A DNA stretch of 45,276 nt from Comamonas sp. lk. GTDB taxonomy: Bacteria; Pseudomonadota; Gammaproteobacteria; Burkholderiales; Burkholderiaceae_C. Shown here piece after piece: positions 1 to 9,219 of the stretch. The stretch spans positions 1 through 45,276 of the forward strand of contig CAMELV010000033.1 in the NCBI GenBank assembly GCA_945925985.1. The letters are read 5' to 3'. The notes below the pieces were generated by a model. It did not search any database. It was not told the origin of the DNA and saw only the letters and a program-made list of their open reading frames with translations. The stretch's first letter is position 1; each line of letters opens with the position of its first letter. A program made the translations under genes and the position numbers.

Positions 1-398
1 GTCGGCTCGTTGGGCCATGATATTTCTTTCTGTCGTGAGGCCCAAGGGGGGCCTCCGGCGGCCTGGCAGGGGCCTATTGAAAAATTCCCAGAACCAAAAA
101 CTGCCAAATTCAATGCTCCGGGAAATTACAGAAAGGATGTTGCACTAACGAAAAAGTGCTCGGAAGTGTCGAATTTAAGTGGCCCGGTCGCATGGTCACG
201 TGCCAGGTGATACAGCCAATGGCATCGGCACTTTTGTAGATGCCGCGGTAGCCCGCATGACCAAACGCCACGCTCCAAACCTTAACTTGTGCTGAATTGA
301 GCCGCGGGCCCGGGCCAACCCACACCGGCACCTTGCCCTGGGTTGTGGTGGCCGGGATTGAACCCAGGTTCACGCCAATAAAACTTTTCTCTAAAACC
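1..398. other. Unassigned flank, no supported gene
   Basis: I find no convincing gene here. A leftward open frame of 99 codons (110-409) exists but matches no family I recognise, has no evident ribosome binding site and runs into the AT-rich tssB upstream region. The stretch is GC-rich on the left and turns AT-rich after about 380, as expected at a border between degraded coding sequence and a promoter region. It may be the tail of a decayed gene whose remainder lies left of the window. Confidence 0.4.
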
Positions 399-417
399 AC
401 AAAATTCACAATTTTGT
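399..417. promoter_or_regulatory. Perfect 8-bp inverted repeat upstream of tssB
   Basis: ACAAAATT, a 3-base CAC centre, then AATTTTGT form a perfect dyad about 135 bases before the tssB start. No T-run follows on the plus strand, so it looks more like a protein-binding operator than a terminator. It is the only strong dyad in the AT-rich region before the T6SS operon. The operator role is inference. Confidence 0.35.
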
Positions 418-435
418 AACAAAAATCAATTATAG

Positions 436-464
436 TTGAAATGTTTTGATAAACTATTTGTAAA
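436..464 (+). promoter_or_regulatory. Candidate sigma-70 promoter of the tssB operon
   Basis: TTGAAA at 436-441 is followed after 17 bases by TGTAAA at 459-464, a fair -35 and a weak -10. It lies in the AT-rich leader about 85 bases before tssB, just after the inverted repeat at 399-417. No clear sigma-54 (GG-N10-GC) element was seen. Weak evidence. Confidence 0.25.
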
Positions 465-550
465 TACTCAAGCTGTTATTTAAAGATGAGCTTTATTGTT
501 AAGAAATCTCATTTGTATCGAAATATTTTCATCTTAATAAAAGGAAAACC

Positions 551-1045
551 ATGGCCACCGACGGATCAGTTGCTCCCAAAGAACGTGTGAATATTGTTTA
601 TCGCCCAGCTACAGGGGACGCCAAGGCAGAGGTTGAACTGCCACTGAAATTGCTTGTGATGGGCGACTTCACATTGCGTGATGACGACATGCCAATCGAA
701 GAGATGAAGCCCATCAACATCGACAAGGACAACTTCAACGATGTCCTAAAAGCGCAAAAGCTCTCCCTCAACATGACAGTGCCGAACAAGCTCGACCCGA
801 AAGCCGCGGAAGATTCTGTTCTGGCGATGAATATCAAATTCGATTCGATCAACGATTTCTCTCCCGACGCCATCGTCGATAAGGTGCCTGAGCTAAAACA
901 AATGATTGAGCTACGCGATGCCTTGAAAGCGCTCAAAGGCCCACTTGGGAATATTCCTGATTTCCGCAAAAAGGTCCAAGAACTGGTTCAGGACGAAGGT
1001 GTGCGCGCCCGTCTGATGGCTGAGCTCGGTGTCCAGGACAAATAA
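551..1045 (+). CDS. tssB: T6SS contractile sheath small subunit TssB (VipA)
   Basis: Small subunit of the cytoplasmic T6SS sheath. With TssC it forms the heterodimers that polymerise around the Hcp tube and contract to fire it. The 164 residues match the usual TssB length. The N-terminal part has the family pattern RVNIVYRPATGD followed by ELPLKLLVMGDF, and the central VLKAQKLSLNMTVPN strand is typical of the sheath fold. An AAGGA ribosome binding site precedes the ATG at 551. It is the first gene of the rightward T6SS operon and sits 23 bases before tssC. The identification rests on family sequence and gene order and is very secure. Confidence 0.96.
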   Translation: MATDGSVAPKERVNIVYRPATGDAKAEVELPLKLLVMGDFTLRDDDMPIEEMKPINIDKDNFNDVLKAQKLSLNMTVPNKLDPKAAEDSVLAMNIKFDSINDFSPDAIVDKVPELKQMIELRDALKALKGPLGNIPDFRKKVQELVQDEGVRARLMAELGVQDK

Positions 1046-1068
1046 CTTTGCACTAGAAAGAAAAAATT

Positions 1069-2556
1069 ATGGCTGATAGCAATACCCAGATACAAACTGC
1101 TGATAGTGCGAAGGCGGGGGCGGAATTTTCCCTGCTGGATCAACTGGTGGAGTCCGCGCGCATCAAACAGGGTGACGACGCCTACTCCATTACCCGTCAG
1201 GGCATTCAGGCTTTCGTTTCCCAACTGCTAGAACCCCAGCGAGCAGTAGAGCGGGTCACGCAGGCTACGGTTGACGACATGATCGCCGACCTGGACAAAA
1301 AGCTTTGCGCGCAGGTCGATGTGATTCTTCATCATCCTGAATATCAAAAACTTGAGTCTGCCTGGCGTTCATTGAAATTCCTGGTTGACCGTACCAATTT
1401 CCGTGAAAACGTCAAGATTCAAATTCTCAGCGTCAGTAAAACCAAACTTTTAGACGACTTTCAGGACGCGGCTGATGTTACCAAGTCGGGGCTGTACCAC
1501 AACCTTTACACGGCTGAATTCGGACAGTTTGGTGGCCAGCCCTTCGGCGCCATGATTGGAAACTATGAGTTCGGTCCCGGCGGCCAGGACATCAAGCTGC
1601 TTCAATATATTTCAAGTGTGTCTGCGATGGGCCATGCACCGTTTATTGCAGCGACTGCGCCTGAGTTTTTTGGTGTCGATTCGTACGATCAGTTGCCCAA
1701 CCTTAAAGACCTCGCGTCGGTATTCGAAGGCCCGCAATTTGTCAAGTGGAACGCGTTCCGCGAAACTGATGATGCACGCTACGTTGGCCTGACGCTGCCG
1801 CACTTTTTGCTCCGGGTTCCGTATGGTTCAGACACCATTCCGTCGAAGAAATTTAACTATAAAGAAGATGTTTCCTCTGGCAACAAGAGCTTTTTGTGGG
1901 GCAACGCAGCATTTGCATTTGCATCACGGCTGACCGGCAGTTTTGCCGACTACCGTTGGTGCGCCAACGTCATTGGCCCACAGGGCGGCGGTACCGTTGA
2001 GGACCTGCCAGTTTATACCTACGAATCCATGGGCGAACGGCAGAACAAAATTCCGGCTGAAGTACTCATTTCCGAGCGGCGTGAGTTTGAGTTGGCCGAG
2101 CAGGGTTTCATTGCCCTGACCATGCGGAAAAACAGCGATAACGCAGCCTTCTTTTCAGCCAACTCTGCACAAAAACCAAAACTCTTCGGCAACACCAAGG
2201 AAGGCAAAGAAGCTGAGCTCAACTACAAGCTCAGCACGCAGCTGCCGTATATGTTTGTGGTGAGTCGCCTTGCGCACTACATCAAGGTTATTCAGCGCGA
2301 AAACATTGGTACCTGGAAAGAGCGTGGCGACCTTCAAAATGAGTTGACAATGTGGATTCGTCAGTACGTGTCTGACATGGACAGCCCGGGTGAAGGTGTG
2401 CGAAGCCGCCGACCGCTGCGTCAGGCAGAAATTACTGTGGCGGATGTCGAAGGTGATCCAGGTTGGTACCGGGTCGACCTTAAAGTGCGTCCCCATTTCA
2501 AGTACATGGGCGCGTCCTTCAGTTTGTCGCTTGTCGGCAAATTGGAAAAGAAGTAA
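1069..2556 (+). CDS. tssC: T6SS contractile sheath large subunit TssC (VipB)
   Basis: Large sheath subunit, the partner of TssB. The 495-residue length is normal for the family. Recognisable TssC segments include LIADLDKKL-like and HHPEYQKLESAWRSLKFLVD in the first third, FGQFGGQPFGAMIGNYEF in the middle, and the C-terminal RPLRQAEITVADVEGDPGWYR followed by KVRPHFKYMGASFSLSLVGK. The C-terminal region carries the element that ClpV recycles in the family. It starts 23 bases after tssB with an A-rich purine leader and is co-transcribed with it. No anomalies were seen. Confidence 0.97.
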   Translation: MADSNTQIQTADSAKAGAEFSLLDQLVESARIKQGDDAYSITRQGIQAFVSQLLEPQRAVERVTQATVDDMIADLDKKLCAQVDVILHHPEYQKLESAWRSLKFLVDRTNFRENVKIQILSVSKTKLLDDFQDAADVTKSGLYHNLYTAEFGQFGGQPFGAMIGNYEFGPGGQDIKLLQYISSVSAMGHAPFIAATAPEFFGVDSYDQLPNLKDLASVFEGPQFVKWNAFRETDDARYVGLTLPHFLLRVPYGSDTIPSKKFNYKEDVSSGNKSFLWGNAAFAFASRLTGSFADYRWCANVIGPQGGGTVEDLPVYTYESMGERQNKIPAEVLISERREFELAEQGFIALTMRKNSDNAAFFSANSAQKPKLFGNTKEGKEAELNYKLSTQLPYMFVVSRLAHYIKVIQRENIGTWKERGDLQNELTMWIRQYVSDMDSPGEGVRSRRPLRQAEITVADVEGDPGWYRVDLKVRPHFKYMGASFSLSLVGKLEKK

Positions 2557-2587
2557 GCCTGAAAAGCTCATGTTTTGGTTGTAACTT

Positions 2588-2602
2588 AAAGCTCTGCTTT
2601 TT
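2588..2602 (+). terminator. Weak hairpin with T-run after tssC
   Basis: AAAGC, a three-base loop, then GCTTT followed by further Ts lies about 30 bases after the tssC stop. The five-pair stem is weak. It could partly end tssBC transcription before hcp, which has its own 215-base leader. Low confidence. Confidence 0.25.
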
Positions 2603-2771
2603 GACACTGTCCCGAAACATGCGGCTTTCACAATACATACATGCACAGACGAAATGGTTCGGATAGCGTGCAGACCATCACACAGCCGCAGCTTTTTTCA
2701 AGGAGTGTGTGGTGATGAAGAAGTCACTCAGTTTAATTTTTTTAACCTAACTTTATTTAAAGGAATTCATT

Positions 2772-3257
2772 ATGCCAACCCCAATGTTCCTCACGGTCAC
2801 AGGCAACACCCAGGGGGCGATCGACGGCTCCTGCAATATTAAGGGCCACGAAAACACAATGTTAGTGCAATCCGTTGACCACATCATTGAAATTCCCAAA
2901 AGCCCACAAACCGGACTACCGACTGGCAAGCGTATTCATGGGCCATTGACTTTGTGTAAAGAATTGGACAAAGCTTCGCCAAAGCTGTTCCAAGCGCTGA
3001 CGTCTGGCGAGCAGCTAAGTTCGGTAAAATTATCTTATTATCGTATTTCGCCCGCAGGCAAAGAGGAGTTGTATTACACGACCGAGCTAAAAAATGCGAT
3101 TATCACCGAAATTAAAACATGGGTCCCCAATTGCCTGGATCCGAACAACAAGATGATGGGCCACATGGAATATGTGTCGTTCACCTACGAGACCATCGTC
3201 GATACGTGGACGCCGGACGGCATCGAAGCTGAAGATAGCTGGTCATCGCCGAAGTAA
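2772..3257 (+). CDS. hcp: T6SS inner tube protein Hcp (TssD)
   Basis: Hcp forms stacked hexameric rings that make the T6SS inner tube. It is secreted and can carry or stabilise effectors. The 161-residue protein begins MPTPMFLTVTGNTQGAIDGSC and has the family features VQSVDHIIEIPKSPQTGLPTGKRIHGPLT split over its centre and YYRISPAGKEELYYTTELKNA further on. A strong AAAGGA ribosome binding site stands before the ATG. A 215-base leader after tssC, longer than any other gap in this operon, suggests separate or boosted expression, as is common for hcp. Encoding between tssC and tssE is a familiar arrangement. Confidence 0.96.
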   Translation: MPTPMFLTVTGNTQGAIDGSCNIKGHENTMLVQSVDHIIEIPKSPQTGLPTGKRIHGPLTLCKELDKASPKLFQALTSGEQLSSVKLSYYRISPAGKEELYYTTELKNAIITEIKTWVPNCLDPNNKMMGHMEYVSFTYETIVDTWTPDGIEAEDSWSSPK

Positions 3258-3274
3258 TTAGAGGCTGACCACCG

Positions 3275-3688
3275 GTGAAGGAAAGACGCCTGCTTGAGAG
3301 GATAGCGGCTTGGGAAGATGGTGAAGAACGAACCAACAAAACCCAGGTGGATATTCTTGTCACGTCGGTGATGGATCATCTTCGTCGCCTGCTCAATACG
3401 CGGCAGGGCAGCGTGCTGCTAGACCCAAAGTTCGGTGTGCCTGATTTCACCAACACAGCTGGCGGTTTGACCGCTGGCTCTTTGAGTGACATTGAAGAAG
3501 AGATCCGCCGCATGGTGCTTAAATACGAGCCAAGGATCAAATCACCGAAAGTTACAGTGAGTCGCGAGTCGACTGACGTACTTTCGATTCAGTTTGGCCT
3601 GCAAGGCAGGCTAGAAGTCGATGATCGCGAAATACCGTTACAGCTGTCTACGACGATCGGTGCCAACGGCAAGGTTCAAATTCGCTGA
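3275..3688 (+). CDS. tssE: T6SS baseplate protein TssE (gp25-like)
   Basis: TssE resembles phage T4 gp25, a baseplate wedge protein that starts sheath assembly. The 137 residues show the gp25/TssE core: ILVTSVMDHLRRLLNTRQGS near residues 28-48, LDPKFGVPDF just after, and a C-terminal strand region. The start is the GTG at 3275, 17 bases after the hcp stop and preceded by an AGAGG-like site. An in-frame ATG further in would remove the conserved helix, so GTG is preferred. It lies in the normal hcp-tssE-tssF order. Confidence 0.93.
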   Translation: MKERRLLERIAAWEDGEERTNKTQVDILVTSVMDHLRRLLNTRQGSVLLDPKFGVPDFTNTAGGLTAGSLSDIEEEIRRMVLKYEPRIKSPKVTVSRESTDVLSIQFGLQGRLEVDDREIPLQLSTTIGANGKVQIR

Positions 3689-3723
3689 ATTTTTATTCCC
3701 TTTTTATTTCTTGAGCACGCGCA

Positions 3724-5460
3724 GTGGCCACCACGTTAAATCGGTATTACGAAGATGAACTGAGCAAGCTCAAGAAACTGGCTGTTGAGTTTTCGCAAGC
3801 CAACCCAGCGTTGGCTCCCATGTTGTCCGGTGCTTCCGCTGACCCTGATGTAGAGCGGCTTCTTGAAGGCGTCGCTTTTCTGACGGGCCTGACACGTCAA
3901 AAACTTGATGATGAATTCCCGGAATTTGTCCAAGAACTGGCTAACTTGCTGTTTCCCCATTATTTGCGGCCTATCCCGGCCTGCACTCTGGTGAGTTTTT
4001 TACCCAAAGGACTGCTCGCCGAAACGGTACGGATACCTGCGGGTACCAAGGTTGACTCAGTTCCTGTGGACGGAACGCCTTGCCGGTTTCGTACCTGCAC
4101 CGAACTGGATGTTCACCCGCTCAATCTGGTGAGTACGCGGCTGGTTAACAGTGCTGGTAACGCACCCCGGCTGGTCCTGCAGTTCGAGTTGCAAGGTATT
4201 CAGCTCGCGCAGTGGTCGGCAACGCATATCCGGCTTTTTTTGGGCAGCAGCTATTCAGAGGCGTCCAAGATGCTCCTGTTGATGACCAATCATGTTCGGT
4301 CAATGAGCATTGCGGCGCAAGGTGGTCAGGCGTTCGAGCTAGGGCCTAAATCCGTACGCCTTTCAGGTTTTGACAGCGAGTTGTTGCCTTATCCAGGGCA
4401 TGCCTATCAAGGCTACCGCAGTCTGCAAGAGTTTTTTGTTCAGCCAGAAAAATTCCTGTTTATTGACATTGAAGGGCTTGCGCGGTGGACAGCTCGGGGG
4501 AAAAGTGCGGTGTTTGAATTGACGCTGGTACTTGATTCCCTGTCAGATTGGATGCCAGAGATTCGTGCCGACACGTTCATGCTGAACATCACGCCGATGA
4601 TTAACCTGTTTGAGCATACAGCTGAACCGATCTCCCATGAGCACCGTGCCACCGAATACCACCTCATGCCTGAGGCGACCAATCGTGAGCATTATCAGAT
4701 CTATTCTGTTGATCAGGTGGTTGGTTATCAGCAGGGTGTCGCCAGGCAGCGTGTTTATTCGCCTTTTGGTGTGCTTCAGCAAAACACAGACAGTGACAAC
4801 CTGAACTACCGCACGACCTTACGTTCGGCCACGATCGGGCGTGGGAGTGATGTCTTTTTGTCGGTGACTTATCCGCCGGGTCAAGTCCCTCTTGCGGAGA
4901 CGCTTTCTGTGCAGATCACCTGCACCAACCGCTCTTTACCCGAAAGTCTGAAACTAGGTGACCTCTGCAAGCCGACCAGCACATCGCCTGACCGCATGAC
5001 TTTCAGTAATATCCGGCGCATGACGGTTCCGCTTAATCCGCCCTCTGGTGAGGCATTGCTGTGGCGCCTGATATCGCATGTATCGCTTAACTTTCTGTCG
5101 ATCGCCATTGCCGTCAATTTGCGGGCCTTGCTGGGTTTGTATGTTTTTCCAGACCGCCAAGAGCAGGGGCAGGAGACTGCCAACCGCCGTCGCATTGAGA
5201 GCATTCAAGATGTCACATCAACCCGTGAGACCCGGCTGATTGGCCGGGGCAGTATTTTGCGCGGTCAGCAGGTACGTATCAAGTGCCGGCTCGATTCCTT
5301 TGCCAGCATAGGTGACATGTATCTGTTTGGCTGCGTGCTGGACCGCTTCATCGCCGACTATGCCGGTGTTAATTCTTATACCCGCGTCGAACTTGAAGAC
5401 GCATCCACGGGAGTGCTTTTTAAATGGCCGCCAAGATTGGGACAGCAGCCGCTGCTGTAG
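3724..5460 (+). CDS. tssF: T6SS baseplate protein TssF
   Basis: TssF forms the baseplate wedge with TssG (two TssF per TssG) together with TssE and TssK. The 578 residues are close to family length. The N-terminus shows the characteristic RYYEDELSKLKKLAVEFSQ helix and the DPDVERLLEGVAFLTG segment. The start is a GTG at 3724, needed to keep this first helix, which is conserved in the family. The gene overlaps tssG by 37 bases, indicating translational coupling. No frameshift or gap is visible. Confidence 0.95.
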   Translation: MATTLNRYYEDELSKLKKLAVEFSQANPALAPMLSGASADPDVERLLEGVAFLTGLTRQKLDDEFPEFVQELANLLFPHYLRPIPACTLVSFLPKGLLAETVRIPAGTKVDSVPVDGTPCRFRTCTELDVHPLNLVSTRLVNSAGNAPRLVLQFELQGIQLAQWSATHIRLFLGSSYSEASKMLLLMTNHVRSMSIAAQGGQAFELGPKSVRLSGFDSELLPYPGHAYQGYRSLQEFFVQPEKFLFIDIEGLARWTARGKSAVFELTLVLDSLSDWMPEIRADTFMLNITPMINLFEHTAEPISHEHRATEYHLMPEATNREHYQIYSVDQVVGYQQGVARQRVYSPFGVLQQNTDSDNLNYRTTLRSATIGRGSDVFLSVTYPPGQVPLAETLSVQITCTNRSLPESLKLGDLCKPTSTSPDRMTFSNIRRMTVPLNPPSGEALLWRLISHVSLNFLSIAIAVNLRALLGLYVFPDRQEQGQETANRRRIESIQDVTSTRETRLIGRGSILRGQQVRIKCRLDSFASIGDMYLFGCVLDRFIADYAGVNSYTRVELEDASTGVLFKWPPRLGQQPLL

Positions 5461-6455
5461 AGGAGTCGCTCCTCGCCCATGGCGAGCGCTTCTCGTATTT
5501 TCAGGCAATGCGCTTGTTGCGCCTGTTTGGAAGTGCACGTAGCATGCCATCTGACAGTCTGCGCATACGGCCCAAACTGGGCCTGGGTTTTCCTGAAAAT
5601 GACATCGAAAGCATAGAGCCGAGACCCGAAGGCGGCTTTCGTGTCACAGTTAATTTTTTCGGTCTGTATGGTGTGGCTTCACCGTTACCGACTTACTACA
5701 CCGAAGACTTGTTTGAGGAAGAGCGCGAAAGTCGGCATGCAACCCGTGATTTTCTCGACATCATTCATCATTCGATGTACCCGCTGCTGTTTGATGCCTG
5801 GCGCAAATACAGGTTACAGCTGCGTGTGGTGGAAGATGGTGATCTGTCGGTACTGGACCACCTCTATTCATTTGTTGGTCTGGATGACAGGACGCTGCGC
5901 GATCAGTTGCCTCACAGCGGTGATTTGTTACATTACGCTGGCCTTTTTAATTTGCGTCCTAGGTCTGTGCTGGGTTTACGTACCTTGTTGGCAGATGCCT
6001 TCAGCCCTGCTCGGGTAGATATTGAGTCATGCACACTACAAGCCGTACCGATTCCCCTGGACCAGTGCCTGCGCCTCGGCCTGCAGGCAAATTGCCTGGG
6101 TGAAGACGCCTATTTGGGCAGTGAGATTGACGACTACAGCGGTAGTCTGACCATACGTTTGAGCGACCTGCCTAGCCAGCTTTTTCATCAGCTGCTTCCA
6201 GCTACTGAAGGTCATGAACGGCTGAAATTCCTGACGCGTTTTTACCTGATTGATCCTCTTGAGATCAAGGTGGAGCTTGAGTTGCGTCACGACGAAGCAC
6301 GAAGTGCGCGTATGTTGGCCCGACATGGTGGGGTTGATAGCAGTACCGCAGACAGTATGGCTAAATCCCATGGCAACTGGTCCCGATTGGGGCTCGACAC
6401 CTGGTTGACACCTGAGTATGGAAACACCCCGACAAACGTGAAGTACATGCTGTGA
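5424..6455 (+). CDS. tssG: T6SS baseplate protein TssG
   Basis: TssG is the baseplate wedge partner of TssF. The 343-residue length is typical. The N-terminal ERFSYFQAMRLLRLF segment, the FGLYGVASPLPTYYTEDL motif near residue 75-95 and the RDFLDIIHHSMYPLLFDAWR region are strong family marks. The ATG at 5424 lies inside tssF, giving a 37-base overlap. It is followed by an 84-base gap before clpV. Function is inferred from family and order. Confidence 0.95.
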   Translation: MAAKIGTAAAAVEESLLAHGERFSYFQAMRLLRLFGSARSMPSDSLRIRPKLGLGFPENDIESIEPRPEGGFRVTVNFFGLYGVASPLPTYYTEDLFEEERESRHATRDFLDIIHHSMYPLLFDAWRKYRLQLRVVEDGDLSVLDHLYSFVGLDDRTLRDQLPHSGDLLHYAGLFNLRPRSVLGLRTLLADAFSPARVDIESCTLQAVPIPLDQCLRLGLQANCLGEDAYLGSEIDDYSGSLTIRLSDLPSQLFHQLLPATEGHERLKFLTRFYLIDPLEIKVELELRHDEARSARMLARHGGVDSSTADSMAKSHGNWSRLGLDTWLTPEYGNTPTNVKYML

Positions 6456-6539
6456 GCGATTTTTTGCACTTCACCCTGCCACTTACCAATCTTATGATTT
6501 CGCAACTTTTGTCACTAACTGGAAACAGGAATATCCATC

Positions 6540-9185
6540 ATGCTGCTCGTTGAACTGAAGCCTTTGGTCGGACGCCTTAACCCCTGCACCAAGCAGGCAC
6601 TGGAAGACGGTGTGGGTTTGTGCGTGTCGCGCAGCCACTACGAGATCACAGTAGAGCATTTGTTGGTCAAGCTGTTCGACAACGCGCAGGCCGACATCTC
6701 TTTGCTATTGCGTCAGTACGGAGTGGACGCAGCGCTTGTCAAACGCGACATTGACCGGGCCCTCGAAGACATGCGTACAGGCAATGCAGGCAAGCCCGCG
6801 TTTTCTCCGTTACTGCTCGAGTTACTTCAGGATTCCTGGCTGATTTCCTCTGTCAACCTGTCTGAAAATCGCATTCGCTCAGGTGCGGTGTTGCTGGCTT
6901 TTCTGGCACGTGCCACCTACTACGCGACGGGCGACTACGCAGCGCCACTCAGAGCCCTGAACCGTGAGAGCTTGCTGGCTGAATTTGCTTCTACCTGTGC
7001 CGCATCTGTAGAAGAGTCAGCCGGTGCTGGCGAATCCCCCGGTGAGCGACAGGCTGCAGCTGGAGGTGACGGAACGGCGATCTCCCGGTTTTGTGAGAAC
7101 TTTACCGACAAAGCCCGTGCTGGCAAGATCGACCCGGTGTTTGGACGCGACAAGGAAATTCGCCAGATGGTGGATATCCTCGCCCGCAGGCGAAAAAACA
7201 ACCCCATTTGTGTTGGCGATCCAGGCGTAGGAAAAACCGCCGTGGTGGAAGGCCTGGCGCTTCGCATTGTTGAGGGAGATGTGCCCGACTCCCTGAAAGA
7301 CGTGACCATTCTCGGGCTGGACATGGGACTGCTTCAGGCGGGCGCAAGTGTCAAGGGTGAGTTTGAAAATCGTCTGAAAGCTGTGATTTCCGAAGTCAAG
7401 GGGTCTGCCAAGCCGATCATTTTGTTCATTGACGAAGCCCACACCCTCATCGGTGCGGGTGGCCAGGCCGGCACATCGGATGCGGCCAATCTGCTCAAGC
7501 CCGCACTTGCACGCGGCGAGTTACGGACCATTGCTGCAACAACCTGGGCCGAGTACAAAAAATATTTTGAGAAAGACCCGGCACTGGCTCGTCGTTTTCA
7601 GCCCGTCAAACTTGATGAGCCTGACCTTGCCACAGCGGTCATTATTTTGCGGGGCCTGAAAGAGAAGTACGAAGACGTCCACCGTGTGGTGGTACGCGAC
7701 GATGCCCTAGTGGCTGCCGCCGAGTTGTCCAGCCGCTACATAACCGGCAGGCAATTGCCTGACAAGGCGGTTGATTTGCTCGACACAGCCTGCGCCCGGG
7801 TAAAGGTATTGCAGAGCGCCAAGCCGGATGTGCTTGAAGATAAAGAGCGCCAGATGCAGGCCCTGCAGCGTGAACAGCGCGGTCTGGAACGCGATCGCGA
7901 CAACTATCAACCCGTTGATCTCGCACGCCTGAATGCGATTGAGGGACTGCTCGTTACGCTTACAAGCGAAGCCGAAGCACTCAAAGTCGTGTGGGGCCTG
8001 CAGAAAACGGCCGCTGATGCGCTGCTGGCGGCGCGCGCCGCTAGCCAGGCTGCCAAAGCTGCCAATGCATCGCCTGCCGAGCTGGATCAGCTGTCACGTG
8101 ACGTAGCCAGTACGCGCGACGCTTTTGAGAAGGCACAGGGCGACAACCCATTAGTACGGGTAGATGTTGATCCCGATGTGGTGGCCAAAGTTGTGGCGGA
8201 CTGGACAGGTATTCCTGTAGGGAAAATGCTGCGCGACCAGGCTGAGACCGTTATGCGCATGGAGCAGGTGCTGTGTGCCCGCATTCAGGGCCAAGACCAC
8301 GCCATGCACCAGATTGCCGAAGTCATGAAAACAGCGCAGTCGGGCCTGCGTGATCCGCAGCAACCGCTGGGCGTGTTTTTACTGGCTGGCCCGTCAGGCG
8401 TCGGCAAAACTGAAACCGCTTTGTGCGTAGCCGATCTCATGTTTGGGGACGAGAAATCGACCGTGGTTGTCAACATGAGCGAGTTCCAGGAAAAGCACAA
8501 TGTCAGCCGCCTGATTGGTTCGCCCCCGGGCTATGTGGGCTACGGAGAAGGCGGCGTGTTGACTGAGGCGGTGCGGCAGCGCCCGTATTCTGTCGTGCTG
8601 CTTGATGAAGTTGAGAAGGCGCACCTGGACGTGCTGAACCTTTTTTATCAAGTATTTGACAAAGGCATGTTGTCAGACGGTGAAGGAAAAGAGATCGATT
8701 TTTCCAATACAGTCATTTTCCTGACATCCAATCTGGCGACCGATGTGATAACCGAGATGACAGCAGGAGAGGAAAAGCCCGACGCTGCCACTTTGCTGTC
8801 AGCCGTCAGGCCCATACTTTCTGCGCATTTCAAGCCCGCATTGCTGGCGCGCATGACGGTCATCCCGTACTTCACACTGGCTCAGGATGCGCTGGCTGGA
8901 ATCGTGCGTTTGAAGCTCAATAAAGTGGTAAAACGCTTGGCGCACAACAACAAGATGCAGTTCACCTACAGCGACGCAGTGGTGACACAAATCGCTGCGC
9001 GCTGTACCGAAGTAGAGACTGGGGCGCGCAACATTGACTTCATTTTGCGCAGCACCATCATGCCAATGATGTCGCAGGAAATCCTATCACGCATGAGCAG
9101 TGGCGCGCAACCTTCTTCGGTCACGCTTGACGTTGACGCCGACGGTGGTTTTGTTGTCCGCTTCACGGACGAGTTGACGGTTTGA
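6540..9185 (+). CDS. clpV: T6SS sheath-recycling AAA+ ATPase ClpV (TssH)
   Basis: Hexameric Clp/Hsp100 ATPase that disassembles contracted TssB/TssC sheaths so that they can be reused. The 881 residues hold, in order, a Clp N-domain (about 1-160), AAA+ module 1 with Walker A GDPGVGKT at 226-233 and Walker B with DE at 298-299, a middle coiled coil (about 420-540), and AAA+ module 2 with Walker A GPSGVGKT at 617-624, then a C-terminal D2-small domain. All nucleotide-binding motifs are intact. It is distinguished from ClpB by the T6SS context and the ClpV-type N-domain. vgrG follows 34 bases later. Confidence 0.97.
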   Translation: MLLVELKPLVGRLNPCTKQALEDGVGLCVSRSHYEITVEHLLVKLFDNAQADISLLLRQYGVDAALVKRDIDRALEDMRTGNAGKPAFSPLLLELLQDSWLISSVNLSENRIRSGAVLLAFLARATYYATGDYAAPLRALNRESLLAEFASTCAASVEESAGAGESPGERQAAAGGDGTAISRFCENFTDKARAGKIDPVFGRDKEIRQMVDILARRRKNNPICVGDPGVGKTAVVEGLALRIVEGDVPDSLKDVTILGLDMGLLQAGASVKGEFENRLKAVISEVKGSAKPIILFIDEAHTLIGAGGQAGTSDAANLLKPALARGELRTIAATTWAEYKKYFEKDPALARRFQPVKLDEPDLATAVIILRGLKEKYEDVHRVVVRDDALVAAAELSSRYITGRQLPDKAVDLLDTACARVKVLQSAKPDVLEDKERQMQALQREQRGLERDRDNYQPVDLARLNAIEGLLVTLTSEAEALKVVWGLQKTAADALLAARAASQAAKAANASPAELDQLSRDVASTRDAFEKAQGDNPLVRVDVDPDVVAKVVADWTGIPVGKMLRDQAETVMRMEQVLCARIQGQDHAMHQIAEVMKTAQSGLRDPQQPLGVFLLAGPSGVGKTETALCVADLMFGDEKSTVVVNMSEFQEKHNVSRLIGSPPGYVGYGEGGVLTEAVRQRPYSVVLLDEVEKAHLDVLNLFYQVFDKGMLSDGEGKEIDFSNTVIFLTSNLATDVITEMTAGEEKPDAATLLSAVRPILSAHFKPALLARMTVIPYFTLAQDALAGIVRLKLNKVVKRLAHNNKMQFTYSDAVVTQIAARCTEVETGARNIDFILRSTIMPMMSQEILSRMSSGAQPSSVTLDVDADGGFVVRFTDELTV

Positions 9186-9219
9186 TTCGCCGCAACGGAA
9201 AGATATAAAGGTATCGATC

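Noticed and set aside
340..366. T-arm-like sequence on the minus strand (GGTTCAATCCCGGCCACCA look-alike)
   Set aside because: The next bases do not give an acceptor stem with a partner, and no D or anticodon arm can be built upstream, so it is not a tRNA.
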